Source: UBA1259 sp964453915
Lineage (GTDB): Bacteria > Bacillota > Clostridia > Christensenellales > Borkfalkiaceae
DNA length: 8,768 nucleotides
Assembly: GCA_964453915.1 (NCBI GenBank)
Contig: CAYVPW010000039.1
Location: 1 to 8,768 of the forward strand
Direction of reading: 5' to 3'
Below are positions 1 to 5,967 of this stretch, one piece after another. The notes below the pieces were generated by a model that had not been told where the DNA came from, made no database searches, and saw only the letters and a list, made by a program, of their open reading frames with translations. Position 1 is the first letter of the stretch, and each line of letters opens with the position of its first letter. Position numbers and translations under genes: made by a program.

Positions 1-13
1 ATTATACTTATAT

Positions 14-42
14 ATTATAACAAATACTAATCGCTTTTTCAA
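14..42 (-). promoter_or_regulatory. Near-consensus sigma-A promoter firing leftward out of the window
   Basis: On the minus strand, TTGAAA (42-37) is followed after exactly 17 nt by TATAAT (19-14), and TGT directly before TATAAT gives an extended -10. It lies just past the terminator of the YghO-like gene. The expected start of transcription is near position 7, so the gene it drives lies outside the window to the left. The motif match is seen directly; activity is inferred. Confidence 0.7.
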
Positions 43-73
43 GGATTTTTCCTAAATTTTGCATTTGTTAAGC

Positions 74-103
74 AAAAAGAAAAACCGCTATTTGCGGTTT
101 TTC
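74..103 (-). terminator. Rho-independent terminator after the YghO-like gene
   Basis: A 10-bp perfect stem (103-94 with 88-79) closes a 5-nt loop and is followed on the minus strand by five T (78-74). It starts 21 nt after the TAG stop of the YghO-like gene. The arms are G plus five A, then CCGC, and their complement. On the plus strand the hairpin is also followed by T-rich sequence, so it could act in both directions, though no plus-strand gene is seen here. Confidence 0.85.
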
Positions 104-124
104 GTATTTTTGTTTTATCCTTTT

Positions 125-1264
125 CTATTTAACAAGGCTGCCTATTTGTTTTTTGTAGGTTTGGCGGCGTTTAACTATCTTGTTTTCTATAAATTTCCAA
201 CTGTTGTGAATGTTTAGGTTTGTTTCTAACATAGGATTAGATTCTAAATGCCTAATATCGTTTTTTACAATATTGTTTTGAATTCTAGAATAAATTATAG
301 CGTTAATTCCCGTATTCTTATATTTTGGTTTAACCGCTATTAAAGCCATTTCTAACTCTTTAGGAGCAAAAATACTCTTTAACACGCCTATAAATCCAAA
401 CGGAAAAAGTTTGCCCCTATGCCTAATAAGAGGATCGCATATGGAAGGCAAAATTATACCCAAAGCGGCAACGTCTTCGTTTTCGTCCACTAAAACACTT
501 ATGTATTTGCGATTGATTATCGTTGCAAATTGCCCGGTAACATTATCTATTGCCTTTCCTTCTACAGGAACGTATCCGTCCAAATGCCCGTACGCTTCGT
601 TTACTGTTTCAAAAAACTGCTTACCGTACTTTTTAAGAATTTTTCTTACGGACATTGTTTCTGAAACATCTTTTAAATTGTATTTTTCTTTTAAGGATTC
701 TGCAAGTTTATCCATTCTCGCATCCGGCTCGGTAGGAATTTCAAACTCTCTCTCCGCCCACTTAGATTCCGCTTCAAAACCCAACTCTTCCATTCTTTTA
801 CAAAAATAAGGATAATAATAGTTGGTCGCATAAGTGCTTTTTTTATCAAAGCCTTCGGTAAGCATACCCTCTCTGTCGGTATCGTTAAAGCCCCACGGAC
901 CGTGGATTGTATCCATACCGTTTTCTTGCCCGAACTTTTCAACCGCACCCAAAAGCGCCTTAAACACTTCTATATCGTCAATACACTCGAATCTGGAAAA
1001 TCTTATAAGTTTTTTACCTGTAAGCTCGTTATCTTTATAGTTTATAAGCGCACCGATTCTACCAACCAACTCCCCGTCTTTATAAGCTAAAAAAGCCTTA
1101 AAAAGGTTTTTATCTAAACTGAAATTCTTTTTCGGGTTAAAAGTATTTATTTCGTCGCTCCTTAAACTAGGAACGTAATATGGGCAATTTTTATATAAAA
1201 CAACAGGATATTTTGCAAACACTCTCATTTGCTTTTTTGTTTTTACTTCTTTAATCTCTATCAT
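125..1264 (-). CDS. YghO-like / GNAT-fold family protein
   Basis: A protein of 379 residues, cytosolic, with no membrane segment. I recognise the general pattern of the YghO-like family of putative acyltransferases: an N-terminal segment around FPYYVPS-type sequence (here CPYYVPSLR, 27-35), and a central HGPWGFNDTDREGML block (121-135). The C-terminal half resembles GNAT motif A (VKPKYKNTGINAIIYSRI, 311-328). The final E-N-N-W-type region (341-370) is also typical. Substrate and reaction are unknown. The start was set at the ATG of 1264 because AAAGGA (1275-1270) sits 5 nt upstream; a TTG five codons further up (1279) includes that ribosome site and is less likely. The gene has its own promoter (1337-1309) and its own terminator (103-74), so it is probably monocistronic. 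Family assignment is from memory of conserved blocks, not a search. Confidence 0.85.
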   Translation of the reverse strand: MIEIKEVKTKKQMRVFAKYPVVLYKNCPYYVPSLRSDEINTFNPKKNFSLDKNLFKAFLAYKDGELVGRIGALINYKDNELTGKKLIRFSRFECIDDIEVFKALLGAVEKFGQENGMDTIHGPWGFNDTDREGMLTEGFDKKSTYATNYYYPYFCKRMEELGFEAESKWAEREFEIPTEPDARMDKLAESLKEKYNLKDVSETMSVRKILKKYGKQFFETVNEAYGHLDGYVPVEGKAIDNVTGQFATIINRKYISVLVDENEDVAALGIILPSICDPLIRHRGKLFPFGFIGVLKSIFAPKELEMALIAVKPKYKNTGINAIIYSRIQNNIVKNDIRHLESNPMLETNLNIHNSWKFIENKIVKRRQTYKKQIGSLVK

Positions 1265-1308
1265 ATAATTCCTTTGCAATCTCTACATTATTTATTAAAC
1301 ACACTGTT

Positions 1309-1337
1309 AGTATAACACAACGGCGTTCCTTTTGCAA
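1309..1337 (-). promoter_or_regulatory. Promoter of the YghO-like gene
   Basis: Minus-strand TTGCAA (1337-1332), a 17-nt spacer and TATACT (1314-1309), with TGT just before the -10 giving an extended -10. The expected transcript starts near 1302 and has a leader of about 38 nt. The -35 lies directly behind the T tract of the upstream terminator (1375-1340), which fits a new transcription unit starting here. Confidence 0.7.
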
Positions 1338-1339
1338 AC

Positions 1340-1375
1340 AAAAAAAGTTTCTTTGCAATTTTTTGCAAAGAAACT
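1340..1375 (-). terminator. Strong Rho-independent terminator ending the ykvI-like / small ORF unit
   Basis: A 13-bp perfect stem (1375-1363 with 1358-1346) closes a 4-nt loop of A on the minus strand and is followed by six T (1345-1340). It begins 7 nt after the TAA of the 42-residue ORF, which supports that ORF being the last gene of the unit. The plus-strand side has six T after a 3-nt gap, so bidirectional action is possible. Confidence 0.9.
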
Positions 1376-1382
1376 CCGTTTT

Positions 1383-1511
1383 TTAATCTTTTCGTTGCGC
1401 TTCGCTTACCGCTTTAGGCGGGCGCTCGTCTTTTAAAGACATAATATAATTGCCGTATTCTTCGTCCGTAAGTTTTACAACTTTTGTTTTTCTCTTTTTC
1501 TTTTTTGCCAT
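1383..1511 (-). CDS. Small lysine-rich protein, 42 residues, unknown function
   Basis: An ORF of 42 residues starting MAKKKKRKTKVVKLTDEEYG and ending SEAQRKD, stop TAA at 1383. The start is an ATG at 1511 with a strong Shine-Dalgarno, GGAGGAAA (1523-1516), leaving 7 nt between GGAGG and ATG. The first 13 residues hold eight K/R, the middle has an acidic TDEEY, and residues 29-33 read ERPPK. It has no membrane segment, no cysteines and no domain I recognise. The basic N-terminus could bind nucleic acid, ribosome or acidic membrane, but that is inference. It overlaps the 3' end of the ykvI-like gene by 37 bp in another frame, and a terminator follows 7 nt after its stop, as expected for a genuine last gene. 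The alternative, chance ORF, is made less likely by the ribosome site and the fit to the terminator. Confidence 0.72.
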   Translation of the reverse strand: MAKKKKRKTKVVKLTDEEYGNYIMSLKDERPPKAVSEAQRKD

Positions 1512-2548
1512 ATTCTTTCCTCCGAATTATTTGGAATAAACTTATTATCTCCTAACGTTAATTTTTTATACCGCTTGTTTTTTGTTAAAACGTATTTTAA
1601 ACATATCGCTATATACACGCCGCCAAAAATTCCTATCACGGGATAAGCGTAATCCACTATGTTTTTTAATCCTAACCTGGAGAAAACAAAACACATTACC
1701 GCAAGTATCGCCACACCTAATTTTCCTTTTTTCTCTTTTGCAAAAAAATATAACGGGTAATAAGCAGACAAAGCGGAAGTGATAAGAGCCGCAAACGTTG
1801 CGCAAAAAAACACACCAGCAAACCTACCGTCAAGTACACCATATAAGGGCATATCTTCGCCAGCAGAATTTGAGTTTTTAACGGTAGACAATATAAAATA
1901 CGCCGTGAGCGTTAAAATTAAAGAAGAAATAACGGCGGAAATTTTTAAAACGCTTTTTCTTTTATTAACGGCAACGTCCGCTATTGCGGGAAGATTTATA
2001 AAACAATTCATAAAACAGTATAAAGGCACTTTTAAAAAAGCAAAACCTTCTATCCCTAAATTTTTATTGCAAAACTCACCATTCAAAAAAACCGAAATTA
2101 AAACGGTTATAACGGTTATGGGTATAATTATAAGGCTTGCCTTTTCAACCCCTTTAATTCCGTATGCAGACGTAAACGACACCAAAATTATCACCGCCAC
2201 GGAAAGCACGGGAAAATCCGCCCCAAAAACGTTTACCTTAAAAAGTGCGTCTAACCCTGCAAATATTCCGCAAACGGATATAAAAGAAGAAACTAAAACC
2301 GCAACGTTAAAAATCAACGGACGCTTAAATATACCGTTGTTTATTCCCGTTAAACCGCCTCTTTGTTTTCCTAAACGAAAAACAATCAAAAAACAAAAGG
2401 TTAAAATCAAACAAGAAGCAAAAAGCGGCAAAATAAAATTTTCCGTTCCGAAAAACGAAACTAATTCTCTTCCGGATATAAAGCCCGCACCGATTATAGA
2501 ACCTATCGTTACGGAAACGACGGAGATAACTTGATAAAAAAAATTCAC
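1475..2548 (-). CDS. YkvI-like membrane transporter (LeuT-fold / APC superfamily)
   Basis: A protein of 357 residues with about ten hydrophobic segments (roughly 5-25, 38-58, 79-101, 112-132, 138-155, 172-190, 202-222, 243-264, 276-294, 301-320). The first helix carries IGSIIGAGFISGRE (15-28), an unwound-helix glycine motif as in YkvI-type and other LeuT-fold transporters; substrate is unknown. Residues after 322 form a basic soluble tail, whose last 12 codons overlap the 42-residue ORF. The start is GTG at 2548: an in-frame TAG lies two codons upstream and no other start precedes the first helix, but the ribosome site is poor. That GTG lies inside the 3' arm of a terminator-like hairpin (2571-2542), and the T tract encodes the two Phe codons after Asn2. 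Expression is therefore probably low or conditional. Family call is good; physiological role is open. Confidence 0.85.
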   Translation of the reverse strand: MNFFYQVISVVSVTIGSIIGAGFISGRELVSFFGTENFILPLFASCLILTFCFLIVFRLGKQRGGLTGINNGIFKRPLIFNVAVLVSSFISVCGIFAGLDALFKVNVFGADFPVLSVAVIILVSFTSAYGIKGVEKASLIIIPITVITVLISVFLNGEFCNKNLGIEGFAFLKVPLYCFMNCFINLPAIADVAVNKRKSVLKISAVISSLILTLTAYFILSTVKNSNSAGEDMPLYGVLDGRFAGVFFCATFAALITSALSAYYPLYFFAKEKKGKLGVAILAVMCFVFSRLGLKNIVDYAYPVIGIFGGVYIAICLKYVLTKNKRYKKLTLGDNKFIPNNSEERIWQKRKREKQKL

Positions 2549-2571
2549 GCTCTAATATATGAACGTGAATT
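2536..2571 (-). terminator. Terminator or attenuator hairpin overlapping the ykvI-like start codon
   Basis: On the minus strand the arms AATTCACGTTC (2571-2561) and GAGCGTGAATT (2552-2542) form an 11-bp stem with one G-U pair and an 8-nt loop. Six more T follow (2541-2536), on top of the two T ending the stem. It begins 22 nt after the stop of the HEAT-repeat gene. The GTG start of the transporter (2548-2546) is inside the 3' arm. It can act as the end of the upstream operon, as an attenuator, or as a lid on the start codon. The structure is read directly; which role applies is inference. Confidence 0.65.
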
Positions 2572-2574
2572 ATA
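2569..2574 (-). promoter_or_regulatory. Possible -10 element for the ykvI-like gene
   Basis: A perfect TATAAT lies at 2574-2569 on the minus strand and overlaps the start of the hairpin 5' arm. Transcription from it would begin near 2562, leaving about 13 nt of leader. No convincing -35 is found (17 nt upstream reads ATAAAA) and there is no TG extension, so it is weak evidence on its own in AT-rich DNA. Confidence 0.3.
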
Positions 2575-2593
2575 ATCTATTACACAACTGCTT

Positions 2594-3421
2594 TTATATA
2601 ATCTTAGTGCTTTTTACGCCCTTGATTTTACTCTTTACTTTATCCCCGGAAAAATCTCTCTTTTTATCGTAAGTACCGCCAAGCGCTTCTATTGCAAATC
2701 TCAACTCCTCAAAATCCGCATAATTGATTTTATCGCTCTCAATCGCCGTAGTTAAAAACGGAATTGCACGCTCGTCTCCGTACTTTGACAAATAGCTTGC
2801 ATACAACGGGATTTCATCTTGATTTTTTGCAAATTCTTCTATCAAAATATCGAATATCTTATCGTCTTTTTGTGCACGGGATAAAATTTCGGTTAAACAT
2901 ACTTTTTTATCTTCGGGAACTTCTCTAAATTGCGCAAGAATTTTTTCAACCACCTTTTCGGGACAATTACAAAGTTGTTCAACTGCAAGTTCCCTTACGC
3001 TTTCCGGATAATCCCAAAGTATAAACTCTAAATACCTATCCGCACAAACGTAAGAATTTTTATCACCTAAAATATTCATTAAATACACAACGTATTCTTC
3101 GGGATTTTCTTTTTCTAGTTCTTCTTTAATTTGCTTTTCCGTGTCCTTATCTCTAATCGCTTCACATAAAAAGTCGGGAACGGAAACACCCTTTTCTATA
3201 TGCCCTTTAAGCGAAAGCAAAAGTTCTTCTACTGAAAGTTGGCGATAATACTCTTCCGGAGAAACGTTTCCTAATTCTTTTAGCGGCGTACTGCCGAATT
3301 TATCGTATAATCTAGGAATTTCGTTTTCAATCTCTTCCGGCTTAACCTTGCTTATGTTTTTATAAACGTAGTCCGATATATATTTGTCAAACAACTTATC
3401 CACGTCAATTATCTTTATCAT
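2594..3421 (-). CDS. HEAT-like helical repeat protein, unknown function
   Basis: A protein of 275 residues, cytosolic, all-helical by pattern, with no signal peptide or membrane segment. The clearest repeat is LSKYGDERAIPFLTTAIESD (211-230) followed by FEELRFAIEALGG (237-249), the usual HEAT/PBS-lyase-type pattern of helix, G-D-x-R-A-I-P, helix. Weaker helix pairs lie at about 105-135, 138-165 and 172-200. The N-terminal block STPLKELGNVSPEEYYRQLS (44-63) looks like a conserved separate motif that I cannot name. The C-terminal 20 residues are lysine-rich and probably disordered. Start ATG at 3421 has AAAGGAG (3434-3428) 6 nt upstream. It overlaps the end of the TPR gene by 17 bp, so the two are probably made together and may bind one another. 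No catalytic motif is visible; a scaffold or adaptor is the natural guess. Confidence 0.85.
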   Translation of the reverse strand: MIKIIDVDKLFDKYISDYVYKNISKVKPEEIENEIPRLYDKFGSTPLKELGNVSPEEYYRQLSVEELLLSLKGHIEKGVSVPDFLCEAIRDKDTEKQIKEELEKENPEEYVVYLMNILGDKNSYVCADRYLEFILWDYPESVRELAVEQLCNCPEKVVEKILAQFREVPEDKKVCLTEILSRAQKDDKIFDILIEEFAKNQDEIPLYASYLSKYGDERAIPFLTTAIESDKINYADFEELRFAIEALGGTYDKKRDFSGDKVKSKIKGVKSTKII

Positions 3422-5132
3422 CTTTAACTCCTTTATAAAGCTTTAAAAGGGACTTAAACCGCTTTTCTTTTATTCCAAACATAAGGATCATCACCTTTTC
3501 GCTTTCCGTCCAACCGAATTTAGACAAGTAAACGGTTAAAGCCGAAATTTCGTTTTTATCGTATTTTTCTATTTCAGGATCGTCTTTAAACCTTTTATAC
3601 ACCTTGTCCGCTCCGAAAGCAACCTTATCCGTTTCTTGTTCTCCCATAAATACCAAATTAAGCAAAGCATTTACGTAAGAAGCAAAAAATCTCTCTCCGC
3701 CTTCTTCATAAAAACTCGGCATCTTTCTCGCTCTGAATTTAACAAAAAACTGCTCCGTTGCAACGGTTATTTTTCCGAAATACCCTTTGGTAATCCAAAA
3801 ATACGTTAATATTCTTTTTACTTCTTTAGAATAAAACGGGTCAACCAAAACGGGTGCAACAAACTCTCCGTACTCTTTATCCGGAAGTGCGGTAAGTATC
3901 AACGCCGTTTCTTCTGCCAGCGCATCTCTATGCCTTAGTCCCCAAATAAAAATATCCCTTATCTCCTGCTTTTTAAACGCCGCCGTTATTTCATTTACGG
4001 TTTTTTTCGTAAAATCGGTTATTTTCTTGGCGCGTTTTTTTGCCTCTTTTTCCGGTATCTCTTCATCGTAATTTACGGGAAGCAATTTTTCCGCCCTTTC
4101 GTCGTTCCCAAGCAATTTATCAGAAAACTCCGAATAAAACTTAAAAACAGGATTTTCTGAATCGATTTTTATCAGCTTATTAAAAACCGATTTTGCTTTT
4201 TCGTATTTATTAGCGTTGATAAGCGCAAGCCCGTATAGCAGCAAAACTTTCGTATCGAAAAACTTTTCGTCTATAACCTTTTCTAAATATAAAACCGCAG
4301 TGGCGTGGTCTTGTTGCTCTATTGCCACCGTTGCCAACTTTAATCTGTCCACAGTAGTGCTAGCGTCCCGTTCTAGTGCCTTTTTATAATAATAATTCGC
4401 CTTATCGTCGTTTCCGGAAAAATGATACGTGCTAGATAAGTTACACAAACTGAAAACGTCTTCTCCAAATTCGGATTGATAAGTTTTAAGTTTTTCTATT
4501 GCCTGTTCGTATTCGTCCGTTAAAAAATACGCAACAACCGATTCTGACAAGGCTTCTTTATACTCTTTAGAAGTTTTCGGTACTTGAGAATATTTTTCTT
4601 TAGCCTTTTCAACGTCGCCCGCTTTAAGTGCGGCTCTCGCTTCTTTAAGCACTAATTTATAGTCTACTCTTTCCGGCGGATAAACTATTTTATATCCTTT
4701 TTTTCTATCCGTTTTGTTAACGAAATATTCTAAAATTTCAGGGTCTATCCCGTCCCCGTCTATATGTCCCTTTTCGTCTACCGCCTTTTGAAAATAATAA
4801 AAAGACAATGCGACCGAATCCATATAAAAAAAGTTTATCGCAAGTTCTTCATACGCCGTTCCGCGTTTTTCTTTCGGTGCGGACGCCAAATACTTAAACC
4901 AAAACTTATTTGAATACTCAAAAAGCCCCATATCGGCGTAAATATCCGCAACGTCTTCTATCGCATTTAGAGAATATTCTTTTTTAAGCGAAGAAAAAGC
5001 CGTGGAAAGTGCGCCTAAAAGGTCGTTTTTTTCCACTCTTTCCTCGGTCATCTTATCATATCTAAAAGCCGAATTGTCAAATTGTAATACTCGGCTTTCC
5101 GCTTTGTTATTCTCCAAAAATTCTCTCTTCAT
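3405..5132 (-). CDS. Tetratricopeptide-repeat protein, unknown function
   Basis: A protein of 575 residues with no membrane segment. About six to seven TPR-like helix pairs lie in 55-340, for example around 61-84, 94-118, 164-184, 194-220, 227-256, 262-288 and 296-324; the last (YGLALINANKYEKAKSVFNKLIKID) matches the G-Y-A TPR consensus well. A lysine/glutamate stretch (358-378) separates these from a C-terminal helical domain (380-575) rich in aromatics, which I do not recognise. The start ATG at 5132 lies within the last codons of hslO (26-bp overlap) with only a weak ribosome site (AAAG), which suggests translational coupling; an ATG at codon 28 is the alternative. The stop is TGA and overlaps the HEAT gene by 17 bp. 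Sitting between a chaperone gene and another repeat protein suggests a scaffold or co-chaperone, but nothing in the protein proves this. Confidence 0.87.
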   Translation of the reverse strand: MKREFLENNKAESRVLQFDNSAFRYDKMTEERVEKNDLLGALSTAFSSLKKEYSLNAIEDVADIYADMGLFEYSNKFWFKYLASAPKEKRGTAYEELAINFFYMDSVALSFYYFQKAVDEKGHIDGDGIDPEILEYFVNKTDRKKGYKIVYPPERVDYKLVLKEARAALKAGDVEKAKEKYSQVPKTSKEYKEALSESVVAYFLTDEYEQAIEKLKTYQSEFGEDVFSLCNLSSTYHFSGNDDKANYYYKKALERDASTTVDRLKLATVAIEQQDHATAVLYLEKVIDEKFFDTKVLLLYGLALINANKYEKAKSVFNKLIKIDSENPVFKFYSEFSDKLLGNDERAEKLLPVNYDEEIPEKEAKKRAKKITDFTKKTVNEITAAFKKQEIRDIFIWGLRHRDALAEETALILTALPDKEYGEFVAPVLVDPFYSKEVKRILTYFWITKGYFGKITVATEQFFVKFRARKMPSFYEEGGERFFASYVNALLNLVFMGEQETDKVAFGADKVYKRFKDDPEIEKYDKNEISALTVYLSKFGWTESEKVMILMFGIKEKRFKSLLKLYKGVKDDKDN

Positions 5133-5967
5133 CTTCTTTGGTAAACACGTATTCCTTATTGCAAAACTGGCACCCTATTTTTACGGCGCCTTCAGTTTTT
5201 ATAATGTCCTCAAACTCTGCTTTGCCCAAAGACACTAAAAGTTTTTCTATATAATCTTGACTGCAAAGGCATTTATACTCAGGATAATATTTTTGATAAT
5301 CTATATCTCCGAAATACTCTTTTATAATGCCTTCCGCGCCGATAGTTTCTATCATAGAAGAAACGTTAGATAAAGACTTTACTATTTCTTCGGCTTTTAC
5401 TAAGTTTTCTTCTTTTGCATTGGGAAGGGCTTGCAAAATCACTCCACCCGCTCCCACGCAGGTTAAGTCTTTACCTATTTTTACGCCTATCACAATAGCC
5501 GTGGGTTGTTGTTCCGAATAAGCGTAGTATGCGGCAAAATCTTCTCCCAGTTCTCCGCTTATAATGTCGGAAGTGCCCGTATACGGCTCTTTAAGCCCCA
5601 TACTTTTAACAACGGTAATGCGCCCTTTGTTGCCAACGCAACCGGCAACGTCTAACTTACCGTTCGGTTTTAGCGGCAAAGAAACGTTGGGGTTATCTAT
5701 ACTTCCGCGAATTTGCAAATCACAGTTTCCACAAACGGTAATTTTACCGCCAACCCCGTTCCCGTTTACAGAAACGGACAACTTGTCTTCTTTATTTTTA
5801 AGCCCGCCGCACATAAACGTGCAAACGGTAAGCGTTCTTCCCAAAGCCGCCGCCGTAAGCGGTGTTAAATTATGTATTTTTATGGCGTCGTTCACCATTT
5901 CTGTCGTATCCAAAACGGACAACGTAAGGTCACCGCCAAGAACTATGCTTTTATAAAGTTTGTTCAA
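5107..5967 (-). CDS. hslO: Hsp33, redox-regulated molecular chaperone
   Basis: A cytosolic holdase chaperone that in known relatives is activated when oxidation releases zinc from four cysteines and the C-terminal region unfolds. The 286-residue length is typical. The zinc site is intact: C233-L-C235 and C266-Q-F-C269, with 30 residues between the pairs. The N-terminal domain shows TPLTAAALGRTL (35-46), LPLKPNGKLDVAG (97-109), GLKEPYTG (124-131) and SEQQPTAIVIGV (151-162), all recognisable Hsp33 blocks. Six further cysteines (49, 53, 79, 82, 110, 170) are unusual, including a second CxxC (CGNC, 79-82). The start is TTG at 5967, with GGAGG (5981-5977) 9 nt upstream and inside the end of the antiporter gene, giving a 17-bp overlap. 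The 3' end overlaps the TPR gene by 26 bp. Confidence 0.95.
   Translation of the reverse strand: MNKLYKSIVLGGDLTLSVLDTTEMVNDAIKIHNLTPLTAAALGRTLTVCTFMCGGLKNKEDKLSVSVNGNGVGGKITVCGNCDLQIRGSIDNPNVSLPLKPNGKLDVAGCVGNKGRITVVKSMGLKEPYTGTSDIISGELGEDFAAYYAYSEQQPTAIVIGVKIGKDLTCVGAGGVILQALPNAKEENLVKAEEIVKSLSNVSSMIETIGAEGIIKEYFGDIDYQKYYPEYKCLCSQDYIEKLLVSLGKAEFEDIIKTEGAVKIGCQFCNKEYVFTKEDEERIFGE

Noticed and set aside
411..809. A 132-codon plus-strand open frame opposite the YghO-like gene.
   Set aside because: It has no ribosome site and low-complexity serine/leucine composition, and lies wholly antisense to a gene with clear family features.
1480..1512. Programmed -1 frameshift joining the ykvI-like gene to the 42-residue frame through its A-rich stretch.
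   Set aside because: The small frame is in the -1 position, but in the transporter frame the codons (CAA AAA AGA) do not form a good slippery heptamer. The small ORF also has its own strong SD and ATG, so independent initiation is simpler.
1779..2534. A 251-codon plus-strand open frame opposite the ykvI-like gene.
   Set aside because: It mirrors the transporter on the other strand. Its product is low-complexity, rich in K, I, T and P, and has no family features, while the minus frame has clear membrane helices and a LeuT-fold motif.
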